A stretch of 64,000 nt of DNA from Salsuginibacillus kocurii DSM 18087 (GTDB lineage: Bacteria; Bacillota; Bacilli; Bacillales; Marinococcaceae), in the NCBI RefSeq assembly GCF_000377705.1, contig NZ_KB898623.1, positions 774,684-838,683 of the forward strand. The letters are read 5' to 3'. Under the pieces are notes generated by a model, which did no database searches, was not told where the DNA came from, and was given only the letters and a program-made list of their open reading frames with translations. The position numbers and the translations under genes are program-made. This document shows positions 16,443-24,119 of this stretch, piece by piece (the stretch's first letter is position 1; every line of letters starts with the position of its first letter).

Positions 16443-16847
16443 ATGAACCAAGTCTCGCTTGTTGGCCGAATGACCCGCGACCCTGAAATGAGTTATACAA
16501 AAGACGGCATTGCAGTGACGCGCTTCACTATAGCTTGCCGCCAAACTTTTAAAAACCAGGAAGGGGAATTTGGCGCTGATTTCGTTCCCTGTGTCACGTG
16601 GCGAAAGCAAGCTGAAAATACAGCAACGTATTGCCACAAAGGAGCTCTCGTATCAGTAACGGGAAGAGTCCAAACCCGCTCGTTTCTAACGAAAAAGAAT
16701 GAACGAGCATTTGTAGTAGATATTCATGCAGATAACGTTCAGTTTTTAATTACATCTAAATCAGAAAGCAATGAAACGCCGGTAGAAAAACCGTCTCCGG
16801 CCCTTGCAAAAGCAGAGAATCCTATCATCCCCGAACCTCCCATCTAG
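16443..16847 (+). CDS. ssb: Single-stranded DNA-binding protein, short SsbB-like
   Basis: A 134-aa protein with one OB fold over residues 1-105, opening MNQVSLVGRMTRDPEM and continuing with GIAVTRFTIACRQ, VPCVTWRKQAENTATY and GALVSVTGRVQTR. It binds ssDNA as a tetramer. The C-terminus (ENPIIPEPPI) lacks the acidic DDDIPF-type tip through which the main SSB recruits replication and repair proteins. It is therefore more like the second Bacillus SSB (SsbB/YwpH), associated with competence, than the essential SsbA. Ribosome-binding site AAAGGAGA lies 6 bases upstream. It stands alone between its own promoter region and a strong terminator. Not in the rpsF-ssb-rpsR context that marks ssbA. Confidence 0.88.
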   Translation: MNQVSLVGRMTRDPEMSYTKDGIAVTRFTIACRQTFKNQEGEFGADFVPCVTWRKQAENTATYCHKGALVSVTGRVQTRSFLTKKNERAFVVDIHADNVQFLITSKSESNETPVEKPSPALAKAENPIIPEPPI

Positions 16848-16918
16848 ATAACGTTTTCAACCTTTCTTACCCCTTTCACTTACTACCACCCATAGTTACA
16901 CCGCATCTTTCCATCAAC

Positions 16919-16957
16919 ATGACCCCGATGGCGTTATGATCAGCATCGGGGTCATTT
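16919..16957 (+). terminator. Terminator of ssb
   Basis: ATGACCCCGATG and CATCGGGGTCAT form a perfect 12-bp stem followed by TTTTC. Strong. Confidence 0.88.
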
Positions 16958-16961
16958 TCAA

Positions 16962-17051
16962 TCAATATTTTCCATCAATAAAAGTGGACACAATTACGAT
17001 TAATACACCACTTATAACGAGGAACATACCCCAAGGTGATAATTCTTTCAT
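16962..17051 (-). CDS. 29-aa single-span membrane microprotein
   Basis: A short minus-strand frame starts at ATG 17051, with GGAAGGGAG about 8 bases upstream. It encodes MKELSPWGMFLV followed by a strongly hydrophobic stretch (residues 9-24) and ends FIDGKY. The layout of charged end, one membrane segment and short tail is typical of bacterial membrane microproteins. The stop codon nearly abuts the ssb terminator, which could serve both directions. No relative is recognised; support rests on the ribosome-binding site and composition. Confidence 0.5.
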   Translation of the reverse strand: MKELSPWGMFLVISGVLIVIVSTFIDGKY

Positions 17052-17250
17052 ATATAATGCTCCCTTCCTATCTCTACACTAATGTCTCTACCTATCTTAC
17101 CTCATTTTGTCTCTTTTAAAAAAGAGGGTCCCTCCTTTAGCGTCTTCAAGGTATAATGAAATCATTGCCAATTTTGTCTTACTATCATCATACACCGTTT
17201 TAAGTTGACCTCTAAGGAAAAAAGCTTGTAAAAAGAAAGGAGAACAACTA

Positions 17251-18666
17251 ATGAGACGCAACCTGATTTTTAAGTTTACTGTTCTTGCCAGTTTTCTCGG
17301 CTGGTTCAGCCTGGTCATTTCACTTGAACACAGCCAGGCTCGAGAATTTGGCTATTTAGAGCAAACAGAAAACCGAACGCTTGTCCCGATTCGGTTCATT
17401 AGTGAACAACTTGGGGCCGAGGTAAGCTGGAATGCAGATTCTCAAGCTGTGCAAGTCCAACATAATGATACGACTATTGATTTAACGATCGGAAGTACGC
17501 ATGCGTACATAAACGGGGAGCAGCAAACAATCGATGTATCACCACAACTCCAACAAGGCAGAACCTATGTCCCCTTACGATTTATTAATGATGGACTGGG
17601 ATTCACTACAAGCTGGGATGCTTCAAATTACATCGCCACGGTAGAAAATGAAGCTGACACAATTGAAATAACTGTAGATCAAGGCAGAACGAGCGAACAT
17701 CAAAATGGTACGGTATCAGGTATTTCAGCCAACTATTCGATTATTGATTTAACCAATCGCCACTTGGACATCGACCTTGGAATAGCGGAGGACAACGTTG
17801 GTCAAGTGGAGCAGCTCCCTTCTCTTGCTTCTCGTCATCAATCCACACTTGCAGTAAATGGGACATTTTTTGATGCCTATACGGAAAACAATGACCCATA
17901 CGGTGTCTTAATTGACAAGGAAGAATTACTTCATATTGGTCGTGATCGTACAACCATCGGCTTTACTGATCAGCATAAAGTTGTGATGGATGTAATTTCT
18001 CCGCGGGTCGAAGGTAGCACAGATGGGGATGACTCTTGGAGTGGAAGTTGGTATACAACGTGGGTTAATCGTTCTTCGAGCGGGGGTGGCGATGAATCTA
18101 TCATGTATACCCCAGCTTACGGAGACTCAGTTACTCACCAGTCGGGACAGCAAATCGTTATCGAAAATGGCACAGTCCAGGAAATCACCAATGGGACCAC
18201 TTCCATTCCACGTAACGGATATATTTTGTTCTTTGATGGGTCACCGGCAGAGCAAATGCTAGATCGCTTTTCAGTCGGAACCGAAGTAGATTACTCCATT
18301 GATTTTCAAGCTGATACTACAGAACAAGCGGAATGGGAAGATGTAATAACAGCTGTGGGAGCAGGCCCTAGGCTCGTGCGTGCGGGTCAAATTGATATTG
18401 GTACCAAAGCAGAAGGATTTAATGATCCTTCAATCACCCAACAGGCAGCTGCTCGCTCTGCCATCGGAGTTACTAGTGACAGGCGCTTAATTGTGCTTGC
18501 TACCCCAAGTGCTTCCATGCAACAGCTAGCGCAAGCGATGCAATCGCTCGGTGCTGAAGAAGCGATGAATCTTGACGGTGGAGCTTCAAGTGGACTTTAT
18601 CGTAATGGCGCTTCTGTTGTTTCTCCAGGCCGTCCGATCTCAAATGCTCTCTTGTTTAATGAGTAG
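17251..18666 (+). CDS. Exported phosphodiester glycosidase with stalk domain
   Basis: A 471-aa secreted protein. A signal or anchor segment (about 1-30) is followed by a stalk (copper amine oxidase N) domain at about 35-150 (RTLVPIRFISEQLGAEVSW, RTYVPLRFINDGLG). A phosphodiester glycosidase (NAGPA-type) domain occupies about 155-470, with ALAVNGTFFDAYT-like STLAVNGTFF, VGAGPRLV, AARSAIGVTSDRRLIV and the signature EAMNLDGGASSGLY. This is the same catalytic family as the SLH-anchored gene at 7513-9765, but anchored differently: it lacks SLH modules. Ribosome-binding site AAAGGAG lies 9 bases upstream of the ATG. No candidate substrate; a wall-polymer role is inferred from the shared stalk module with neighbouring hydrolases. 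Confidence 0.85.
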   Translation: MRRNLIFKFTVLASFLGWFSLVISLEHSQAREFGYLEQTENRTLVPIRFISEQLGAEVSWNADSQAVQVQHNDTTIDLTIGSTHAYINGEQQTIDVSPQLQQGRTYVPLRFINDGLGFTTSWDASNYIATVENEADTIEITVDQGRTSEHQNGTVSGISANYSIIDLTNRHLDIDLGIAEDNVGQVEQLPSLASRHQSTLAVNGTFFDAYTENNDPYGVLIDKEELLHIGRDRTTIGFTDQHKVVMDVISPRVEGSTDGDDSWSGSWYTTWVNRSSSGGGDESIMYTPAYGDSVTHQSGQQIVIENGTVQEITNGTTSIPRNGYILFFDGSPAEQMLDRFSVGTEVDYSIDFQADTTEQAEWEDVITAVGAGPRLVRAGQIDIGTKAEGFNDPSITQQAAARSAIGVTSDRRLIVLATPSASMQQLAQAMQSLGAEEAMNLDGGASSGLYRNGASVVSPGRPISNALLFNE

Positions 18667-18852
18667 AAAAACGAGGCTGAGGTGTCAGCGAAAGAGAAAG
18701 GCGGCATAAATTCTGCTTTTTGACTTGGAAAGGGTAGCGACTTTTGCTCTTAAGCTCCCCCTAAAGCTAGATAGCGAAAAATTCAGCAAAACATTTATTC
18801 TTCAATTGCTATCTCCTCTCTTAACGTGCTATTTTTCTCTCTCCTCATTAAA

Positions 18853-18890
18853 AAACCGGCGCTGAGCTAAGTGCTCCCGCCGGTTTGCTT
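18853..18890. terminator. Bidirectional terminator between glycosidase and glycerophosphodiesterase genes
   Basis: AAACCGGCG (18853-18861) pairs with CGCCGGTTT (18878-18886). The minus strand continues with TTTTTTAATG, so it mainly serves the minus-strand gene. Confidence 0.88.
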
Positions 18891-18892
18891 CT

Positions 18893-19918
18893 TTATTCTT
18901 CTTTCATATCAGCTTTTACATCATGCAAACGATCAGGAAAATCTGTAAAGATTCCAGTCACGCCCCAATTAATCAAGCGCTCCATATCCTCTTCTTCGTT
19001 AATCGTATAAACGTGGAACATTAGATCATGTTCGCGAGCTTTCTGTACAAAATCTTCATCGATGACTTCTGTACCGTCATAATACTCAAGGTGTGGGCCG
19101 ACACCTACTGCATAATCTTTGATTTCTTCAAAATCTTCGTCCGTCATCTCTTCTGGTGCTGGTGTCACTTCCAACCATTCTTCCATTTCACCTGTTTCTT
19201 CATCTACTTCCCACCAGAGCAATTGAACGAGTGGAATATCCGCATTTAATTCGTGGATTTTTTGCAGACTGTCATCATGGAAGGATTGAATAATGACATT
19301 GCCTTCTTCGACTAAATCATATTCTTCCACTAACTCCACCATCGGCTCTTCCATATCTTCGTTTAGGTAGGTCGATTTTGTTTCAATGTAGTAGTTAATA
19401 TCATTCCCATACATTTCAAAAATCTCTTCAAGACTTAATATTTCTACCCCTTCAAAGTCTTCATCTGCTTTGTCAGGATATTCTTCATTAAACCAAGACC
19501 CAGCATCTAGTTCTTTTAATTCTTCTAAGGTATGGTCGCCAATTTCACCTTCCCCGTCTGTTGCACGGTCAATTTCATCATCGTGAAAGGCGACAAGTTC
19601 GCCATCTGCGGTTTGTTGAATGTCTAATTCAATCCAATCTGCATCCATTTCAATGGCTTTATCAATAGCTGGTTCCGTTTGTTCAGGTGCATGGCCGCTC
19701 GCCCCGCGATGCGCAATCACTTTAACGTCTTCATTTTCATCTACTTCTTCAGCAGCTTCTTCTCCGTTTTCTTCCTCTTCTTCCTCAGGTTCTTCTGTTT
19801 CTTCAAGCTCTGGTTCGTCTATTTCTTCACCCTCATCACCTGCTTCTCCATCTCCACAAGCAGAAATGACAGTGGCAAAAGCTACTACTCCAATTGCCTT
19901 CAACCAATACTTTTTCAT
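18893..19918 (-). CDS. Lipoprotein glycerophosphodiester phosphodiesterase (GlpQ-like)
   Basis: A 341-aa membrane-anchored enzyme that hydrolyses glycerophosphodiesters, or glycerol-phosphate teichoic acid, to glycerol-3-phosphate and an alcohol. The lipobox VISAC places the lipidated cysteine at residue 21. It is followed by an extreme Glu/Asp linker (about 22-66) and the GDPD barrel (about 67-335). Catalytic marks are VIAHRGASG, ELDIQQTADGELVAFHDD, YYIETKS and the closing GVTGIFTDFPD. Start ATG has GGAGGA 7 bases upstream. The acidic linker probably spans the wall in a high-salt exterior. The gene stands alone with its own terminator. Confidence 0.9.
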   Translation of the reverse strand: MKKYWLKAIGVVAFATVISACGDGEAGDEGEEIDEPELEETEEPEEEEEENGEEAAEEVDENEDVKVIAHRGASGHAPEQTEPAIDKAIEMDADWIELDIQQTADGELVAFHDDEIDRATDGEGEIGDHTLEELKELDAGSWFNEEYPDKADEDFEGVEILSLEEIFEMYGNDINYYIETKSTYLNEDMEEPMVELVEEYDLVEEGNVIIQSFHDDSLQKIHELNADIPLVQLLWWEVDEETGEMEEWLEVTPAPEEMTDEDFEEIKDYAVGVGPHLEYYDGTEVIDEDFVQKAREHDLMFHVYTINEEEDMERLINWGVTGIFTDFPDRLHDVKADMKEE

Positions 19919-20533
19919 GTTCGTTCCTCCAAATGTTAAGTGTTATATTCCTGCTTCCTTTTTCACAAGGCTTGTTAAATGTTGCTGTTGACTTTCAGTA
20001 AAAGACGCTCGCTTGCCTCGGGCATTGCTTCCTTCCTTGTGAAAACCACCCTGCAAGATTAGCTAATACTATTTCCGCAGGCGTCTCGCGCTTTGATCTA
20101 CAAGCAACATACTTCTAAACTAGCAACATTCGCCTTTAACAGAGCCTTTTATTAAAAGGGCAGTTGGTGCATGTAAGCTGTTAAAACATACCTCTATTAT
20201 TGACCAAGCTTGTTGATATTTAGGAAATAGACCTGCTTATCTGCGGAAAGAAAGACTATCGCAGACATATCAACATTACACTTTAACTAAGTCAAAACAA
20301 AAGAAACATTAAATATGTTTTTAACAACAGTTATAAATTCTAAGCCCTTATTCCTAATACGTAAAGCCTTAAATATTGGGGTGTAAGCTTTTGCTGTCGA
20401 AAATACTCGAAAGAACTGATTTATTCTAATCTTACCCTTTATTTTTTTAATATATCTCTGCCCTTGAAATTTGTTTAATTCACTCCCGTTAGTGGAAGTG
20501 TTTATACAAGTTTAACCATATCTTAATCAGGAG
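19919..20533. other. Intergenic region with a degenerate Bacillaceae-type repeat
   Basis: 615 bp without a supportable gene. At about 20001-20100 lies a G/C-richer stretch (AGACGCTCGC...TTCCGCAGGCGTCTCGCG) resembling the short non-coding repeats scattered in Bacillaceae genomes. It is bracketed by TGTTGCT (19980-19986) and AGCAACA (20103-20109). The rest is AT-rich and includes the promoter of the copper-storage gene. Confidence 0.35.
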
Positions 20534-20863
20534 GTGGTGGATCTGAGTTACGAAAGGAGCAGAACAGCTTGTATAGAGGCGATGCACGCAGCTAATATGT
20601 GCTTTAATGAATGTTTAGTAGATAAAGACGTAAAAGAAATGGCCTCTTGTATCAGATTATGCCGAGAAGTGGCGGAATTATGCAGTGTAACAATTCATGC
20701 ATTAGAAAGAAGCAGCCCTTTTATTACAGCTATCACAGAAATTTGTGCAAAAGCCTGCCAAACCTGTGCCGATGAATGCCAAAAGCATGACGCCAAACAT
20801 TGTCTAGATTGTGCGAAAGCCTGTTACGACTGTGCAAAAATCTTAAGAGAACTTGAAGGTTAA
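20534..20863 (+). CDS. Four-helix copper-storage protein, Csp3/YhjQ-like
   Basis: A 109-aa cysteine-rich protein without signal peptide. Its 14 cysteines lie at residues 13, 23, 27, 39, 43, 50, 71, 75, 78, 82, 90, 93, 97 and 100, in the spacing of the cytosolic copper-storage proteins (Csp3; B. subtilis YhjQ). There they line the core of a four-helix bundle and bind many Cu(I) ions. Best matches are ICAKACQTCADECQKHD and HCLDCAKACYDCA. The start is uncertain. The ribosome-binding site AGGAGG ends at 20534, so the two GTG codons at 20534 and 20537 are too close, and a CTG at 20543 has the best spacing. The protein then begins MSYERSR. Not linked to copA or csoR here. Confidence 0.82.
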   Translation: MVDLSYERSRTACIEAMHAANMCFNECLVDKDVKEMASCIRLCREVAELCSVTIHALERSSPFITAITEICAKACQTCADECQKHDAKHCLDCAKACYDCAKILRELEG

Positions 20864-21341
20864 ATGTCCGGTTTTTAACTTTCTGGCGTTAAAGAAAACG
20901 TGGCCAAGCCTACGGCGTAGGCTGAGCTTCGTTGCATGTCTATCGTTTCCTTCAACGATTTATACATTCTTACGGTGTAAAAAGAGCACTATCCTCTGGT
21001 TGCGAGTAGTGCTCTTAGAATTTGTATTTTATTATCAATAAATGTATAATATTAACATACAAGGTAGTTAATTCACATGACTTGATGGTCTATAAATATA
21101 ACTATAATTATATTTTGCTTTACTAAACCTTTTCATTGCAGAATTTTGCCGAATCAGCACTTCTCAACGTCTCTCATCGCTTTTACACAAAATTTTGTTT
21201 CGCTTTATACTATACATGAATTGATTGATGGAGCATTTCCGTCATTCGTTTACCTGTGGATTGACGTTACCTTCGGGTGGCGTCCTTTTTTTATGAGCAC
21301 TCCCTTTTTAGGCTTCAATGACTTTATAAGAATTGCTAAGA
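20864..21341. other. Intergenic region with hairpins
   Basis: AGCCTACGGCGTAGGCT at about 20907-20923 is a compact palindrome. AAGAGCACTA...TAGTGCTCTT at about 20981-21016 followed by AGAATTTGTATTTT is the likely terminator of the copper-storage gene. The plus frame 21146-21370 lacks a ribosome-binding site and is not called. Confidence 0.55.
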
Positions 21342-23069
21342 TTATTTCTCTGTGGAGGCTTCTATCATGATTTCTCTCCCCGCAAGGAGACTCGATATAT
21401 TATGCTGGGTAAAATCGATACGCTGGTCTAACTGAGTAAAACTTCGTTGAAATGCGCCCCATTGTTTGGTATCTTCTGCATAATACATGGCTGTTTCCGG
21501 CCGTACTTGCAGTTGGAGCTGAAATGTAAGACCTCGGCGTACTGCTTCATACAGCCTGTTAGCCTCTTCCTGTAAGCCTAAATCCTTTGCCAGTCTATAC
21601 GTTGCAGCCAGCCCCTCACTCCGGCAAGCAACTGGTGTCCCTTGCGGAGGAGTAATAGAAGCTGAGTAACCACCGTACCAAGTGCCATCTTTCTCTTTTG
21701 AAGTGAACTGCTTATTTAGCATAGCCTCTGCAATAAACAGCGCATGACGAACATACATTTCTTCTGGTCGGGCTCGATACAATTCATTCAGGGCATACAA
21801 AAACCAGTGATCATGAGCTATCGTGTCTACTGACTCATCTTTATCCCGACGCTGTATGATATAAGCGGCTGCCCGTTCAGCTACATTAAGCCAGCGCTCA
21901 TTATTATCAAGCTGGTATAGACGGACCAACGCGAGTATGGCCTCACCTGGATAGTAATGGGATTCAAAGTTGATTACGTTACCAGTTGAATAGGTTTGCT
22001 TATGCACCACGAAACGTCCTCTAGCATCTTGAACATATTCTATATACTTTGCCAGGTCCTGCATGAGGGAAAGGTCAGCTTTATTTCCAGAGAGGTCAAC
22101 ATATTTTGCTAAAGCGATGATAGCTAAAGCGTTCCCTCCTAATTTCATAGTATCCTTTTCAACGACTACCCGAAAGACTTGATCATTTTCGTGATACGTT
22201 TTCATCTGGGCACGTAAGTAATTGAACGCCCTATCTGCTTCGTCCCATACCTCTTCATCACCTGTAAACTCATACGTTTCCAACATCGAATACGTTGTAC
22301 CAGCATGGCGAAGAATATTGTATTTTGCTTCAACCTCTTGTTTATGCGGTAGATATGAATAAACAAACTTCCCTTTTTCATCAACGACTTGTTTAAAGTA
22401 ATAATCGTTTGTATAACGAATGGCTTCTTCCAGATCAGCGGCGTCCACCTCCTTATAGAGCAGATGCCCATTTTCAATGGCCTTCACTTCGTTCTTATGT
22501 AAAGCAAAAGCTTGGGTGCGAAACGTATATAAAGGGAGTTTTTCCGCTTGACTTAACTGAAAAGCCAACTCCTTTTCATTCGCTAACAAACGTTGAGGAA
22601 GGGCAGCTAACACGTGCTCGATTTGCAGCTTTTTAGATTGAAGCATAGTATAAGCTGTCACTTCTTCTGGAAGGAAAGCTACATTCAGCTCGGAACCGAT
22701 CGCAAGCCCTTCCTGCTGCTTTTGCAACAATAGCTCTCTTTCTTGTGGATTCATAACTCGAGCTTCCCGATCAACTGGCCTTACATAAGAAATGATGTCT
22801 ATTTTGATTGTTTGTTCCGCTCTCTGGCTAATATCTCCACTGTTCACTTTGTCTATATATGAATTAGCACAAAGAGCTACCGCTTCACCCACCGTTGCAG
22901 CTTGTGCTTGTAGAACCTTGGCTCGTCCATTTGGCTGGGCAACGGACAAAAGAACAAACTGGTGTTTTCCCTGACCGCGTCCGTATTGGGCCAATGTCTG
23001 AAAAGGATCGGCGCCCACCCTTTTTCCTTTTCGTAGTGCTCTGTTTAAATGATATAGTGCTTTATCCAA
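21342..23069 (-). CDS. 575-aa protein: AMMECR1-like N-terminus plus alpha/alpha-toroid domain, function unknown
   Basis: Cytoplasmic protein (no signal peptide) starting at a TTG (23069) with GGAGGG 6 bases upstream. The N-terminal ~190 residues (RGQGKHQFVLLSVAQPNGR, EGLAIGSELNVAFLPEEV) resemble the AMMECR1-type alpha/beta fold. The rest (about 200-570) is a chain of helical hairpins with YLPHKQEVEAKYNILRHAGTTYSM, GNALAIIALAKY, HYYPGEAILALVRLYQ, DTIAHDHWFLYALNELY and GTPVACRSEGLAATYRLA. This is the pattern of alpha/alpha-toroid (six-hairpin glycosidase or thioredoxin-linked) proteins. Conserved H, D and E residues at the hairpin loops suggest an enzyme. No named family is claimed. It is a single gene with no operon partner. 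Confidence 0.55.
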   Translation of the reverse strand: MDKALYHLNRALRKGKRVGADPFQTLAQYGRGQGKHQFVLLSVAQPNGRAKVLQAQAATVGEAVALCANSYIDKVNSGDISQRAEQTIKIDIISYVRPVDREARVMNPQERELLLQKQQEGLAIGSELNVAFLPEEVTAYTMLQSKKLQIEHVLAALPQRLLANEKELAFQLSQAEKLPLYTFRTQAFALHKNEVKAIENGHLLYKEVDAADLEEAIRYTNDYYFKQVVDEKGKFVYSYLPHKQEVEAKYNILRHAGTTYSMLETYEFTGDEEVWDEADRAFNYLRAQMKTYHENDQVFRVVVEKDTMKLGGNALAIIALAKYVDLSGNKADLSLMQDLAKYIEYVQDARGRFVVHKQTYSTGNVINFESHYYPGEAILALVRLYQLDNNERWLNVAERAAAYIIQRRDKDESVDTIAHDHWFLYALNELYRARPEEMYVRHALFIAEAMLNKQFTSKEKDGTWYGGYSASITPPQGTPVACRSEGLAATYRLAKDLGLQEEANRLYEAVRRGLTFQLQLQVRPETAMYYAEDTKQWGAFQRSFTQLDQRIDFTQHNISSLLAGREIMIEASTEK

Positions 23070-23593
23070 AATGTTCCCTCCTACTTATCGCTGTCGTACC
23101 ACTAGCGCTGCTAAAACTGGCCATAGCGCTTCAATTTTTAGATAAGTATTCAATATAGTGGTGTTAGTCCTTGCTCCAGGCCGACACTTTCACCACCGGC
23201 ACAATCGCGACATCGGCTTGGTCTTCACTTCGTTTGCAACGCTAGTGATGTCATATTCTATATTTCCAATTTAATTACATGTAAAACGTGAGCCCTATAG
23301 AGGGATGAGAAGTAAACAAACGCCTAGCACTTCTAAATATAGTTAGAAGATTAACCAGTATGGAGATAGTCCTTCATGCTATTCTCAATTTAAGTGTGAA
23401 TATACCGGCCATTACCACCACGCAAAAAAATATAAAAGAATTCATATTGCGAAAACCGTTGTCAGACGCCCCATAGCGAGATTTTCCGACAATAAATTAT
23501 ATATTTTTTTCGTCAAATAGGTTTAAGTAGATCATCTCCCGGGAACCGCAATGACTGAAAGCGATATTAACTATTTAAAAGGAGGCATATTTC
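23070..23593. other. Intergenic region without a recognised gene
   Basis: 524 bp between divergent genes. A small hairpin CTTCTAAATATAGTTAGAAG lies near 23331-23350. The last 100 bp carry the promoter and the ribosome-binding site AAAAGGAGG of the acidic surface protein. Nothing else is defendable. Confidence 0.45.
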
Positions 23594-24067
23594 ATGTCAG
23601 CAACTACTGAGAGATTTAGCCTGAAGTCAATTATGATGGTGTTTGCAGCGTTCATGCTTACGCTTGGGCTTACATTCGCCAACGCGTCAATGGCCTTTGG
23701 AGCGGAAGACGACGACGATGACAATGGTGACGATGATGATAACGGAGTAGAGCTAGACGATGATGATGACGATAACGGCCTCGACGATGACAATGGTATT
23801 GAAGAAGACGATGCAGATGAAGACGCAGATGACGATAACGGAATTGAAGAAGACGACGCTGACGAAGATGCAGACGATGAAGATGGTTTAGAAGATGAAG
23901 ACGAAGATGAAGACGGTGTAACTGACGACGATGAGGACGAAGATGAAGAAGAAGGCGATGAGCTGCCAGACACAGCTACCACATTGCCAATGACTCTTAT
24001 GCTTGGTCTTGCAATCGCAGGTGCCGGAGCATATATGCTTCTTAACCGCCGTCAAGCAGAACAATAA
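23594..24067 (+). CDS. Hyperacidic surface protein with LPDTA class-D sortase signal
   Basis: A 157-aa exported protein. A signal peptide covers about 1-37 (ending MAFGAE). Residues 38-123 are almost only Asp and Glu with scattered Asn-Gly, including a direct repeat DNGIEEDDADEDAD twice. LPDTA at 124-128, a hydrophobic segment (130-150) and the basic tail NRRQAEQ form a complete cell-wall sorting signal. LPDTA/LPDTS is the motif of class-D sortase (YhcS) in Bacillus (B. subtilis YfkN, YhcR). The long acidic rod may bind calcium or other cations or hold water at the surface of a halophile; this is inference. Ribosome-binding site AAAGGAGG lies 8 bases before the ATG. It converges on larC across a shared terminator. 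The antisense Ser-rich frame is a shadow. Confidence 0.8.
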   Translation: MSATTERFSLKSIMMVFAAFMLTLGLTFANASMAFGAEDDDDDNGDDDDNGVELDDDDDDNGLDDDNGIEEDDADEDADDDNGIEEDDADEDADDEDGLEDEDEDEDGVTDDDEDEDEEEGDELPDTATTLPMTLMLGLAIAGAGAYMLLNRRQAEQ

Positions 24068-24082
24068 GGTCTGAAGAAGTTA

Positions 24083-24116
24083 AAAGATCCGCTCGGCTTG
24101 GCCGAGCGGATCTTTT
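24083..24116. terminator. Bidirectional terminator between the acidic protein and larC
   Basis: AAAAGATCCGCTCGGC and GCCGAGCGGATCTTTT form a perfect 16-bp stem with a 2-3 base loop and A/T runs at both ends. Confidence 0.92.
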
Positions 24117-24119
24117 ATG

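Noticed and set aside
16443-16847. Main replicative SSB (ssbA)
   Set aside because: Lacks the acidic C-terminal tip and the rpsF/rpsR context.
21146-21370. Plus-strand frame of 74 codons before the 575-aa gene
   Set aside because: Overlaps the end of the convergent gene, no ribosome-binding site, no recognisable protein.
23575-23982. Serine-rich minus-strand frame of 135 codons
   Set aside because: Shadow of the Asp/Glu codons (GAC/GAT/GAA) of the LPDTA protein; no ribosome-binding site.
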